Shown here in pieces: positions 17,959-26,813 of a DNA stretch of 64,000 nt. The stretch is from Paraglaciecola chathamensis S18K6 (lineage in GTDB: Bacteria > Pseudomonadota > Gammaproteobacteria > Enterobacterales > Alteromonadaceae): contig BAEM01000033.1 in the NCBI GenBank assembly GCA_000314955.1, positions 62,001 to 126,000 on the forward strand, written 5' to 3'. Numbering within the stretch: the stretch's first letter is position 1; each line of letters starts with the position of its first letter. The notes beneath the pieces are model-generated. The model made no database searches and was not told where the DNA came from. It saw only the letters and a list, made by a program, of their open reading frames with translations. The translations under genes and the position numbers were made by a program.

Positions 17959-19488
17959 TTAAGGATTTGTTGCAAAACTGCTTAACCGTTTAATGGCTTG
18001 GCTTAATAATCGTGTATCAGCTTCATCAGCTAATTCTTTGCCACTTAACAAGTTATACACTTTGCTGTTGCCGTTACTAGAAACTTCGATGCGTTTATCG
18101 TTTTGCATGACGATAACCATGCGCTCATGTGTTGTCACTAACCAGTCACGCCCAGGGTGACTTAGATCTCGCCCCGTACTGTAATTTTGCGTAGGCGCGT
18201 TGCAACCCAGTAAATTCAATATGGTAGGGGCTAAATCTTCGCTGCTGGCAAAGTCAGAAAATAGTTCAGTATTACTGAATAGGCTATTCCCGCCTGCTTC
18301 ATTTCGCGTTACGACTAACACCTGATACTGCCGCATTACCTGTGGGGTAGCGAGTATGGCGCTGAGTTGCTCACTGTTAATAAAACCAATGGCGAGATGC
18401 GTTGTCGCTGAGGTCACTCCTTGTTCAAAGTCTGCCCATTGCTGGCTAAACTGCTTGCTTTGTTTGCCCGCGTCTAAATCACTAGCATATATTCCAACGT
18501 TAAGCCCTAACGCTGAAGGCAGATCAAGCAAAATAGGTGTTTTCTTTGCTAGCACAGAATGATAAAGCTCGGGCAGGCCAAATAAATAACTACGCTGATT
18601 AGCAGCCGTAGAAGACTGCCCTGCATAGAGCGGTATGTTATGGGTTAATGCTGCTTGAAAAGCGCTGCCAGGCGCATCAGTATTGACTAACATTAAGACT
18701 TTCTTTTGCCCTGAAACTGAGCAATACAAAGGAGATAAAGGGTAGTTAATTTGACTGACTCTATCATCAAATTGTAGCTCAAGACGCTGTTCGTAGTTGT
18801 CTCTGTCGAGCAAATCATAACGGGACATTAATGTTTTCGCCGTCGCAGGATAAGACAAAGGGAACAGATCATCTTGCTGAACGATAGGGTGATACAAGTT
18901 CGCGTCAGCCCAAATGTGCATAGCATGGCTAGACACAAAACAGACGACGAAAAAGCTGCTAATGGGCAAGGCGAGTTTACGCTTTTGCAAGCGCGCTACG
19001 CGCTTCCACAGTGCGTTAGCAAGTACTAACTGCGCCGATAACCAGAACAAAAAGATCAGAAAAAAGAACGCCCATCTCTGCCAGCTTAACACCGAACGAG
19101 CGACGTTGGCCTCACTTCTGAGCATCTCTGCGGTAGCGAAACTTAAGTGCACCCCATACTTGTTGTACAGCAGGGCATCAAAACCCAACATGGCTAAGGC
19201 CACTGCCGCCAATATTGCACTAATGACCTTAACTGTTCGGGCATTTGGCACCAAATAACATAGGGGCAGAATGAGAATGATAAAACCAAAGAAAGTCAGA
19301 AACCCTATATGACTGATCCAGTTGGACAGTAAATAAATGATCCCCAATGGCGTCTCAGGAGCAGGCGAGCTAAATATGTACACACTGGCAATCGCGATCG
19401 CCAGTATCATATTTGAAAGCGCAAACCAATGACCCCAAGTAACTAACTGCGTGACTAATTTACGTCTAGGCGTTTCTGTTAAAATCAT
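17959..19488 (-). CDS. yejM: YejM/PbgA/LapC-like inner-membrane protein, DUF3413 plus sulfatase-like domain
   Basis: Five N-terminal membrane helices (about residues 18-185) make up the DUF3413 part. The periplasmic region (about 200-509) is a degenerate alkaline-phosphatase/sulfatase fold ending with ASSEDLAPTILNLLGCNAP and GRDLSHPGRDWL. In E. coli the homologue controls LpxC turnover and so lipopolysaccharide amount. The usual catalytic Thr/Ser metal motif of true sulfatases is not seen, consistent with a non-enzymatic role. It begins 8 nt after yejL. At 509 residues it is shorter than E. coli YejM (586). Confidence 0.85.
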   Translation of the reverse strand: MILTETPRRKLVTQLVTWGHWFALSNMILAIAIASVYIFSSPAPETPLGIIYLLSNWISHIGFLTFFGFIILILPLCYLVPNARTVKVISAILAAVALAMLGFDALLYNKYGVHLSFATAEMLRSEANVARSVLSWQRWAFFFLIFLFWLSAQLVLANALWKRVARLQKRKLALPISSFFVVCFVSSHAMHIWADANLYHPIVQQDDLFPLSYPATAKTLMSRYDLLDRDNYEQRLELQFDDRVSQINYPLSPLYCSVSGQKKVLMLVNTDAPGSAFQAALTHNIPLYAGQSSTAANQRSYLFGLPELYHSVLAKKTPILLDLPSALGLNVGIYASDLDAGKQSKQFSQQWADFEQGVTSATTHLAIGFINSEQLSAILATPQVMRQYQVLVVTRNEAGGNSLFSNTELFSDFASSEDLAPTILNLLGCNAPTQNYSTGRDLSHPGRDWLVTTHERMVIVMQNDKRIEVSSNGNSKVYNLLSGKELADEADTRLLSQAIKRLSSFATNP

Positions 19489-19496
19489 GAATTTAT

Positions 19497-19715
19497 CTAT
19501 TTAGCATTGATACTTTTTAAAAGTACTTGTGTAAACTTATCAGCCATTTCACTACGCTGACTTTCGTTGACCTGTTGCATAAAAATATTTGTGATGACAT
19601 TACCCAGCGCCATCAATGATAAATCTCGTCCGGCTTGGTGCTTTTCCAGTGCGATGATGATGTCGTGCATAAGGTTTTCGAATTGGGTATCCGAATATTT
19701 AGAATTTTGAGGCAT
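19497..19715 (-). CDS. yejL: YejL family protein (UPF0352)
   Basis: The 72-residue helical protein matches YejL, with the diagnostic block DLSLMALGNVITNIF after the N-terminal FENLMHDIIIALEKHQ. The function is unknown. It heads the yejL-yejM pair and is divergent from yejK, the same order as in enterobacteria. Confidence 0.9.
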   Translation of the reverse strand: MPQNSKYSDTQFENLMHDIIIALEKHQAGRDLSLMALGNVITNIFMQQVNESQRSEMADKFTQVLLKSINAK

Positions 19716-19889
19716 ATTTTTTCTCTCAATAGTAATGGCGAGATAGTAACAATGGTCTGCTCAAAATGCGAGTAATGCGCAGTGTAGGTAGATAAATAGT
19801 CATTGAAAAGGGCGTAATTCGTCCAACAAGAACCATTTTAGGTTTATGCTTTTGAAGCGCAGACCCTTAACCAAGATAAAGGAGCCAAC

Positions 19890-20939
19890 GTGAGCGCACT
19901 CATTCGTCACTTTGTGGTACATCAATTAGCGATTAATGAACAGCAACAACTAACGCTTGTACCGCGTAATAGCTGTTTTTCTGTTACCCCTGAAATAGAA
20001 GATCTCGCCCAGCAAATTAACCATGCCTTTAATACAAAGCCGGGGAAAGGAGTTGGTGGGTTTATAGAGCAAGGTGCTGAGCCGGCCAAAGACGAAGAGG
20101 GTGAAGATATTCCTGTCAGTCCGTTTCAAGCACAGTTAACTGCGATGCTTGACGATCCCGAGACCTTTGTTGATTTTAGTATTCAAAGTAGCCAGATGCT
20201 GAAAAAAACAATGACAGACATGGCAAGTATAGAAACCGGCTTTGTGGTGTTTAGCCATTATGAGTTTCTTGCCACTGAGTACCTGATGATTGCCATTTTA
20301 AACACCAAGCAACACGTTGAAATTAACCGTGAACTAGAGCTGAGTAGTAGCGACCACTTAGATTTAGCTAAAATGCAACTCGCGGTACGTATCGACCTCA
20401 CCCAGCTATCGACTACACCTGAGCAAAATAGATATATCAGCTTTATTAAAGGTCGAATGGGACGCAAGGTGTCTGATTTCTTTATGCAGTTTTTAGGCTG
20501 TGAAGAATTGGTCGATATTAAGCAGCAGAATAAACAGTTGCTTAGCTCGGTGGATGAGTATTTAGCGTCTGAACAAATGGATGCCAGCGAAAAGAATGCG
20601 ACCCGCAAAACTGTTTCTGAGTATTACAAAGAGAAACTTGACGCTGGTGAAGACATTCAACTTAAAGAATTAGCCGATAAGCTGCCGAAAGAGCCGGAAG
20701 GAGATGACTTCTATCAGTTTGTCGCGAACAGTGAAACCCCTATTGAAGAAACCTTTCAAGCGGATCGTAGTGCGCTGAAAACCTTAGCAAAATTCAGCGG
20801 CCAGGGGGGCGGTATTAGTTTGAGTTTCGAGCGTAATTTATATGGTGAACGAGTGCATTATGATGCGGGCTCAGACACGCTGATGATTAAGGGTATTCCG
20901 CCAAATTTGAAAGATCAGTTGCTAAAGGCTCAAAAGTAA
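19890..20939 (+). CDS. yejK: Nucleoid-associated protein YejK (NdpA)
   Basis: The 349-residue protein is co-linear with E. coli YejK. It has an N-terminal IRHFVVHQLAINEQQQL, a middle block RYISFIKGRMGRKVSDFFMQ and a C-terminal basic DNA-contact part LSFERNLYGERVHYD. It binds nucleoid DNA and has been linked to topoisomerase IV. The start has AAAGGAG eight bases upstream. Divergent from yejL-yejM. Confidence 0.92.
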   Translation: MSALIRHFVVHQLAINEQQQLTLVPRNSCFSVTPEIEDLAQQINHAFNTKPGKGVGGFIEQGAEPAKDEEGEDIPVSPFQAQLTAMLDDPETFVDFSIQSSQMLKKTMTDMASIETGFVVFSHYEFLATEYLMIAILNTKQHVEINRELELSSSDHLDLAKMQLAVRIDLTQLSTTPEQNRYISFIKGRMGRKVSDFFMQFLGCEELVDIKQQNKQLLSSVDEYLASEQMDASEKNATRKTVSEYYKEKLDAGEDIQLKELADKLPKEPEGDDFYQFVANSETPIEETFQADRSALKTLAKFSGQGGGISLSFERNLYGERVHYDAGSDTLMIKGIPPNLKDQLLKAQK

Positions 20940-20958
20940 CCATTATTTAGGTCGAAAA

Positions 20959-20988
20959 TACACCAGCCTGAAAAGCATGGCTGGTGTA
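20959..20988. other. 10-bp perfect inverted repeat after yejK
   Basis: TACACCAGCC (20959-20968) pairs with GGCTGGTGTA (20979-20988) around a 10-nt loop. No T-tract follows, so it may be a weak or Rho-assisted terminator or an mRNA 3' stabiliser. The next gene starts 100 bp further on. Confidence 0.45.
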
Positions 20989-21088
20989 AACACATGATAA
21001 AGTTTCATACCCGCGATATACTAAGCTCGTAATAAACTACTCATTTTCTCAACACTCATTGTGTTAACTAAGGTATTTAGTCTGTTTT

Positions 21089-21964
21089 ATGCAATTATTC
21101 GTTAACGATTTAACCGTTATGGATTTTTCCTATTTGTGCCCTAAGCGCGGCATGGTGGGAGAAAGTTGGATAGTCGACGTCGTATTAGACGGCGATTTAA
21201 ATGAAGAGAGCATGGTGCTCGATTTTTCTAAGGTTAAAAAGCAGCTTAAGCACTTGATTGACGAATATGTCGACCATAAATTGCTGATCCCCGTTGAGCA
21301 TGAATATAGCCATATTCTGCGAGATGAAAAGAATGACAGAGTCAGTGTGGATTTTATGCGCCCAGATGGCCGCTCTATCCATCTTAACTGCCCCTCAGAA
21401 GCATATGCTTTTGTGTACTCCAAGCACGTGACCATGTCATCAGTTAGCCAATATCTAAAACAAGTTATTGCCACGCATTTGCCTGACAATGTTGCAGGGC
21501 TAGAGTTGGCATTACGCGCTGAAGTCATAACGACGCCGTACTACCACTATACCCACGGTTTGAAGAAACACGATGGTAATTGCCAGCGGATAGCCCACGG
21601 ACATCGCTCGAAAATTACTATTGTGGAGAACCAACATGAAAGCCAAGAGTGGCAACAATACTGGGCAGAGCGCTGGTGCGATATATACGTAGGCTCTAAC
21701 GAAGATTTAGTTAGCGCTGACAAGGTTAACTTTGTGAAAAGTGATACTGACTTTTCAGAGCATTTCTTATTTGGCTATGAGTCTTCCCAGGGCTGGTTTG
21801 AGTTAGCTATTCCTAAAGCTGAAACAGAAATGGTCGACACGGATACCACGGTTGAATGCCTTGCACAGTACATTGCTGATGAACAAAAGCGTTTAGTGCC
21901 CGACAGTGAATTTAAGGTGTTTGCGTTTGAAGGCGTCGGTAAAGGTGCCATTGCTTATGCATAA
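21089..21964 (+). CDS. Double 6-pyruvoyl-tetrahydropterin synthase/QueD-like protein
   Basis: Two tunnelling-fold (T-fold) halves are fused in 291 residues. The first half (1-120) contains DFSKVKKQLKHLIDEYVDHKLL, the standard PTPS/QueD substrate-side motif, but no zinc HGH. The second half (about 125-291) contains YYHYTHG and then NCQRIAHGHRSKITIV, the catalytic Cys and zinc-binding His residues, but no DFxxVK motif. The halves thus look complementary. QueD makes 6-carboxytetrahydropterin for queuosine. Whether this fusion makes that product is unknown. Its stop overlaps the M23 peptidase start by 8 nt. Confidence 0.75.
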   Translation: MQLFVNDLTVMDFSYLCPKRGMVGESWIVDVVLDGDLNEESMVLDFSKVKKQLKHLIDEYVDHKLLIPVEHEYSHILRDEKNDRVSVDFMRPDGRSIHLNCPSEAYAFVYSKHVTMSSVSQYLKQVIATHLPDNVAGLELALRAEVITTPYYHYTHGLKKHDGNCQRIAHGHRSKITIVENQHESQEWQQYWAERWCDIYVGSNEDLVSADKVNFVKSDTDFSEHFLFGYESSQGWFELAIPKAETEMVDTDTTVECLAQYIADEQKRLVPDSEFKVFAFEGVGKGAIAYA

Positions 21965-22766
21965 ATATATCTTTGGGGCGTTTATCAACCTAATGTTTAT
22001 GATGGGCGCGCAGGCCGAGATGCTAGAGCTACGAGGGGAGTTAACCCAAGGCAGTTTACTTAGAGGCAGCGCTCCTTCTGGCAGTGAAATCTGGCTAGAC
22101 GGCAAGCCAATATTGATAAGTGATGATGGTCACTTTGCTTTTGGGTTTAGCCGTGATGCTGAGTTAGAACATCAGCTCACATGGCGTGACCCAGAAGGCA
22201 ATAAACATGAGAAAAACATTAAGTTAACCTCACGAGAATACGATATACAGCGTATTGAGGGATTACCTAGTAAAATGGTTTCACCGCCTCAAGAAGTATT
22301 GGATAAAATTCGTCAAGATAATGTGCAAGTTGCTTCTGCACGGTCACGTCGTGACGTGCGGACTGATTTCTCTCAAGATTTTATATGGCCTGCTCAAGGC
22401 CCAATTAGCGGGGTGTATGGCAGTCAAAGAGTGCTCAACGGTCAGCCGAAACGCCCCCATTACGGTGTGGATGTGGCTGCGCCAACGGGCACACCTGTTT
22501 ACGCCCCAGCTGATGGCGTAGTTACCCTGTTTGTGCCTGATATGTATTATTCAGGCGGTACGATGATTATCGACCATGGGCTAGGTGTTTCTTCTACTTT
22601 TTTGCATTTAAGCAAAGGGTTAGTGCAAGCAGGGGACAACGTAAAGCAGGGACAATTAGTGGCTGAAATAGGCGCCACAGGCCGCGTCACTGGTGCGCAC
22701 TTAGATTGGCGAATGAACTGGATGAATGTGCGAATTGATCCAGCGTTATTAGTCCCTAAACGCTAA
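21957..22766 (+). CDS. Exported M23-family peptidase (LytM-like)
   Basis: I choose the ATG at 21957 because it begins a signal peptide (MHKYIFGAFINLMFMMGAQA). The peptidase domain (about 140-265) contains RPHYGVDVAAPTGTPVYAPAD, the HxxxD zinc motif, and SSTFLHLSKG, a catalytic His. In the last motif the family HxH is GAHLDWRMNW, with Asp in place of the second His. M23 enzymes cut peptidoglycan cross-bridges or regulate amidases. It overlaps the QueD-like gene by 8 nt, so the two are translationally coupled. Confidence 0.82.
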   Translation: MHKYIFGAFINLMFMMGAQAEMLELRGELTQGSLLRGSAPSGSEIWLDGKPILISDDGHFAFGFSRDAELEHQLTWRDPEGNKHEKNIKLTSREYDIQRIEGLPSKMVSPPQEVLDKIRQDNVQVASARSRRDVRTDFSQDFIWPAQGPISGVYGSQRVLNGQPKRPHYGVDVAAPTGTPVYAPADGVVTLFVPDMYYSGGTMIIDHGLGVSSTFLHLSKGLVQAGDNVKQGQLVAEIGATGRVTGAHLDWRMNWMNVRIDPALLVPKR

Positions 22767-22943
22767 AGAAGCGAATCGTTAGTCAGGTTTACTGACTGGC
22801 GTGTGCTTTCGTGAATTTAAACGCTTCATTTACAACTTCCCCAGTTGTGCCCCTCAAGAATTAGCCCGCTCGAGCGATAACCTAATTAATTAATCATTCT
22901 CGTATCCCCCGTTTTCACCGAGGGAGCCATTGGTGAGCTAGGT

Positions 22944-23462
22944 TTGCAGGAAACACAAGCAACACAAAATAAGCAAGCTGTTAATCAGGCCGCGTTAGAT
23001 CTTGAATTTAGCGGAGCGCTTAACCGTGCGTCGCAGCAAGGAGAAAAGTTCGCTTTGCTGTTATCAATGCTGCAGCAAGATATATTGGCTCGCCCGCGTA
23101 TTGGCCCGGTAAACGCTGAAGCCAGCTGGCCCGAAGATGAAGTGACTTCATACTACCCAGAAAGCCATCTACAAGCACTTGCCCAAGACTGGCTTTTGGC
23201 TGATACCACTACTGAGATTTTGCATGGTGATGGCATTCGTAATGCTCAGTTGTGGTTAGCAATGCACCCCCAGCCATTGTCGTTGCACAATGATGCGTTT
23301 CATATCGATGATGAGATATTTGAAAATAGTGATACCTATACTCAAACGCGATATGCAAATCGTTATGCAGAGCACAGAAGTGATTTGAATAATGAAATTA
23401 AAGTCGATGAAACCGGCATTTTTGATTTGCTGGAAGAAATAGGCCTGCAAATGCAGGCCTAA
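22944..23462 (+). CDS. Small conserved protein, probably VC2046/SO_2500 family
   Basis: The 172-residue acidic, cytoplasmic protein has ALDLEFSGALNRASQQGEKF then FALLLSMLQQDI, a pattern I associate, with moderate certainty, with the uncharacterised VC2046/SO_2500 family. No function is known. The start is uncertain: the frame opens at a TTG at 22944, after a GAGGGAG at 22920-22926 that is too distant to be ideal. There is no ATG near the N-terminus. It follows the M23 gene by 177 nt and is convergent with the DHH gene. Confidence 0.65.
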   Translation: MQETQATQNKQAVNQAALDLEFSGALNRASQQGEKFALLLSMLQQDILARPRIGPVNAEASWPEDEVTSYYPESHLQALAQDWLLADTTTEILHGDGIRNAQLWLAMHPQPLSLHNDAFHIDDEIFENSDTYTQTRYANRYAEHRSDLNNEIKVDETGIFDLLEEIGLQMQA

Positions 23463-23478
23463 TTTGGGGAGGCTTTTA

Positions 23479-24408
23479 CTAACCGTCTTGATTAATTTTT
23501 TGTGTAATTTCTTGTAATACCTCGTCCGCTTTATCCGTCGGAATTTGGCAAGTGCCGGCGTTTTCGTGCCCGCCACCACCATACTTTAAGCACACTTCAC
23601 CAATATTAGTGTTGGAGCTTTTATTCAGAATAGACTTGCCGATCGCTAAAACCACGTTTTGTTTTTGGAAGCCCCACATTTTGTGAATAGAAATATTGCA
23701 CTCAGGGAATAGGGCATAAATCATAAAACGGTTGGTGGCGTATATTGGGTCTTCGTCTTTTAAATCTAAAATTACTAAGTTATCTTTTATCGTCGCACAA
23801 CGTTTAATTTGTTCAATCGCAAGTGGGCGATGTTCTTGATAGATTTTGATGCGCTCTTGCACATCAGGAAGCTGAATAATTTCATCAACGCTGAGATCTA
23901 AACAGCAGTCGATAAGCTCCATCATTAAATTGTAATTAGAAATGGTGAATTCTCGGAAACGTCCTAGGCCGGTGCGCGCATCCATTAAGAAGTTCATTAA
24001 GTCCCAGCCTTGAGGGTCAAGGACTTCTTGCTGGTTAAAGTTGGCTGAATCTCCCTTGTCAACAGCATCCATCAGCTCATCAGTAATTTTCGGGAACTTG
24101 CTCTTACCGCCATAGTAATCATATACCACGCGAGCAGCAGAAGGGGCCGATGGGTCAATGACATGATTGTCGTGTGCTTCGTTACGCATCGTTTCACTGT
24201 GATGGTGATCAAAACACATATGGCAACCTGCTACATAGGGCAAGTTAGTGAGAATATCTCTAGGCCCTACCTCAATTTTGCCGTCTTGCATGTCTTTGGG
24301 GTGAACGAATTTAATATCGTCAATCATGTTCATATCTTTCAGCAAAGCGGCACATACTAAGCCGTCAAAATCGCTGCGGGTGATGAGTCGAAAAGTACTG
24401 TTTGACAT
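23479..24408 (-). CDS. DHH-family phosphoesterase
   Basis: The catalytic DHH domain is clear: SDFDG (residues 12-16), the CFDHHH motif near residue 66-70, and a downstream aspartate region (VDKGDSANF). The C-terminal DHHA1-like part has KYGGGGHENAGTCQ near residue 279, the glycine-rich substrate-binding motif of exopolyphosphatase/oligoribonuclease-type enzymes. It is manganese-dependent by family. The substrate (polyphosphate, cyclic dinucleotide product or oligonucleotide) cannot be decided. It stands alone, 391 bp from the next gene. Confidence 0.82.
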   Translation of the reverse strand: MSNSTFRLITRSDFDGLVCAALLKDMNMIDDIKFVHPKDMQDGKIEVGPRDILTNLPYVAGCHMCFDHHHSETMRNEAHDNHVIDPSAPSAARVVYDYYGGKSKFPKITDELMDAVDKGDSANFNQQEVLDPQGWDLMNFLMDARTGLGRFREFTISNYNLMMELIDCCLDLSVDEIIQLPDVQERIKIYQEHRPLAIEQIKRCATIKDNLVILDLKDEDPIYATNRFMIYALFPECNISIHKMWGFQKQNVVLAIGKSILNKSSNTNIGEVCLKYGGGGHENAGTCQIPTDKADEVLQEITQKINQDG

Positions 24409-24706
24409 AATGCTCTCTTGGTTGTGGATTGGAGAGATAAAAACGTATTTTCATTTCTCTCGATGGTATCGATTTGGGCGAAAAATTATTACTTTGTATT
24501 CAATCAGTCTAAAACGTAATAACAGATTATTCAAAAAGTAAATCTCTGAAAAGTATTGATATTTAGTCTAATACAGAGATAAGTCATTCTTACTGGAGGT
24601 AAAAAAATTACTTGATTGAAGGCTGAGTTAGGGTAATTAAATCTTCAGCAAAATATTTTTTTTAATTTCAATTAAACTTTCTGCCTATTTTTAGCGACTA
24701 ACCTTT

Positions 24707-24770
24707 CGACAGCCTAGTGAACTGTCGTATCATCCCCGGCCGCAGCATGTTTTTCATGTCGCGGCTTTTT
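24707..24770 (+). ncRNA. Candidate small RNA 3' end or orphan terminator
   Basis: A hairpin CGACAG/CTGTCG (24707-24712, 24722-24727) is followed 11 nt later by a second stem GCCGC-AG-CATG / CATG-TC-GCGGC (24739-24765) and then five T residues. This is a plus-strand Rho-independent terminator, yet both neighbouring genes lie on the minus strand, so no annotated gene uses it. An unannotated transcript is the simplest explanation. No convincing promoter is visible; the rest of 24409-24799 is AT-rich and featureless. Confidence 0.45.
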
Positions 24771-24799
24771 CAATTGTGTCCATGGGTAATACGCACGAT

Positions 24800-26800
24800 T
24801 TAGCGTAATTCACTTGGGCGGTTAAAATGATAGCCCTGAGCAAAATCAACTCCTAGTTTCTTTAATGCGTCTACGGTTTTTTCGTTTTCGACGAATTCGG
24901 CAATAATTTCTTGATTGGCTGCTTTGGCGATCTCACAAATAGATTTAACTGTGGTGTAATCTAACGGGTTGTCCATCATATTCGCGATAATTGTACCGTC
25001 GATCTTTATTTTCTCTGTGGGCAGCTCCTTCAGATAGGCATAGGAAGAGTGGCCGCTACCAAAATCATCTAATGCAAAGCTACAGCCAAGTTTTTTTATG
25101 TTTTCTATAAATAGTTTAGCGCGCTTGATATTGGCAATTGCCACCGTCTCGGTCACCTCAAAACACAACTTATGGGCGGGGATCCCGCCTTTTTTAACTT
25201 TGTCGATAATGAAGGTTTCTAATTCGTGATCATTCATTGAATGACCAGACAGGTTGATAGAAATCATATAGATATTTTCAAGTTGATCTTGGTGTTGACG
25301 AAAATGCGCGAAAACGGCGCTGACCACCCAAGTATCGATTTGGCTTGTTAATCGATAGCGTTCAGCGATGGGCAAGAAGCTTGCAGGGCTAATGACCTTT
25401 CCATCAACCCCTTTCATGCGCAGCAATATTTCAAAATAGTGGCCACTCTGGTTGTCTTGTAAGGGCAGAATATCCTGCTTATAAAGGATGAATTGGTCAT
25501 TTTTTAAGGCGTTATTAATTTGATGTACCGATAGGATATCCTGTTGTTTGTTATTGGCCTTCTCTTGGCTTGCATCGTATAGACGCACTGTATTGCGTCC
25601 TGCACTTTTTGCTAAACCACAGGCTACATCCGCGGCATTTAATAAATCTGTGGTGCTGTTATGCTTTACTTTTGGGGCGACGCCGATACTGGCACTTAAA
25701 TGAAAGGTTTCACCTTCCCAGTGATAGGTTAGAGTACGTATATTTTCTTTGATATTATTTGCAATTTGCAGGGCCTTTTCAAAGGGACAATCTAAAATGA
25801 GAATAGCAAACTCATCTCCCCCGAGACGCGCAACTATATCATTGCTGCGCACATTACTTTTTAAAATACGCGCAACGCTAACGAGGATCTCATCTCCTGC
25901 AGCATGACCACACGTATCATTAATTGTTTTAAAATAATCTAAATCGATAAAACATAAAAAGTAGTTGTGCTGATTGTCCTGAATAACTTGTTTGAGGTTG
26001 CGCTCGAATGCTCGCCTATTTTGTAGCTCGGTTAAGGGATCGTGTGACGCTTGGTGAAATAAGGTCTCTGTTAAGTGTTTGAAATCGTTGCTTAGCTCTA
26101 ATATTTCAGTCGGGGCCCGCTTGGTCGCCTCAAAATCATGGCCGGCTAGTGCTCGATGAGATGAATAAATCAAGCCATTTAATGGCTTACAGATCCTGCT
26201 GTTAGCCCACCACCATAGGGCGATAATCGCCAGAAAGAAGCCTATTCTGGTGATCCAACTGACTTCTTCCATTCGCTGTTTTTCCGCCTGCAAAAACCGC
26301 GCTTCGTTTTCAATAGTATTACTGGTTTCCTGTGTTAAAAACTGGATGTTTCGCGAAAGTAAAAGGCTGATAGGATCATATTGCTCCAGTAATTGGCCTA
26401 GGCTTTGTTGCAGGTCATTCGGGGGGAGGTCTAGCACTTCGACTAATACATCGTTGATATTTGCCACTAAGGTCTCAGATTCTGATATCTTTTTTGACAA
26501 TGGCGGGAATCGGTTATGGCTTTGCATTTGCGCAAGTTCTTTTATGAGGTAGTCACCCATATTTTTAGCGCCAAAAATCAGGTATGTGTTACCTGAGCCG
26601 ATAACAAGGTCTGCAGAAACTAAGAATTGTGAAGTGGTGTTTTCTATCCGTTGAAGATCCTTTTGCCACAACAAACTTTCATTGTGCTCACTCTCTAGAG
26701 TTTGCACGCTGTTAAAGCGATAAGCTAAGACTTGCTCTAGTATATAAGCGCCCAGCAAACATGCGCAGACTAATAGGGCGAGGTAACTTCTTATTCTCAT
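24800..26800 (-). CDS. Membrane-bound GGDEF-EAL protein (cyclic-di-GMP turnover)
   Basis: There are two membrane helices (about 5-25 and 185-203) around a periplasmic helical sensor region, then a HAMP-like linker, a GGDEF domain with intact RLGGDEF (about 327) and an RSND inhibitory site five residues before it, and an EAL domain starting with FEILLRM (about 457). EAL catalytic residues are present: Asn in SINLSG, Glu in FEVTE, Asp-Asp in LDDFGSG (about 580), Lys in EKIKID and Glu in IIAEFVE. Both synthesis and hydrolysis of c-di-GMP are therefore possible. It is the third gene of an operon with a periplasmic protein and a porin-like barrel. Confidence 0.88.
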   Translation of the reverse strand: MRIRSYLALLVCACLLGAYILEQVLAYRFNSVQTLESEHNESLLWQKDLQRIENTTSQFLVSADLVIGSGNTYLIFGAKNMGDYLIKELAQMQSHNRFPPLSKKISESETLVANINDVLVEVLDLPPNDLQQSLGQLLEQYDPISLLLSRNIQFLTQETSNTIENEARFLQAEKQRMEEVSWITRIGFFLAIIALWWWANSRICKPLNGLIYSSHRALAGHDFEATKRAPTEILELSNDFKHLTETLFHQASHDPLTELQNRRAFERNLKQVIQDNQHNYFLCFIDLDYFKTINDTCGHAAGDEILVSVARILKSNVRSNDIVARLGGDEFAILILDCPFEKALQIANNIKENIRTLTYHWEGETFHLSASIGVAPKVKHNSTTDLLNAADVACGLAKSAGRNTVRLYDASQEKANNKQQDILSVHQINNALKNDQFILYKQDILPLQDNQSGHYFEILLRMKGVDGKVISPASFLPIAERYRLTSQIDTWVVSAVFAHFRQHQDQLENIYMISINLSGHSMNDHELETFIIDKVKKGGIPAHKLCFEVTETVAIANIKRAKLFIENIKKLGCSFALDDFGSGHSSYAYLKELPTEKIKIDGTIIANMMDNPLDYTTVKSICEIAKAANQEIIAEFVENEKTVDALKKLGVDFAQGYHFNRPSELR

Positions 26801-26813
26801 TTTTGTCCTTCGG

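Noticed and set aside
24409-24799. A GEMM-type c-di-GMP riboswitch near the GGDEF-EAL module
   Set aside because: The conserved GEMM sequence blocks are absent; the hairpins look like a terminator instead.
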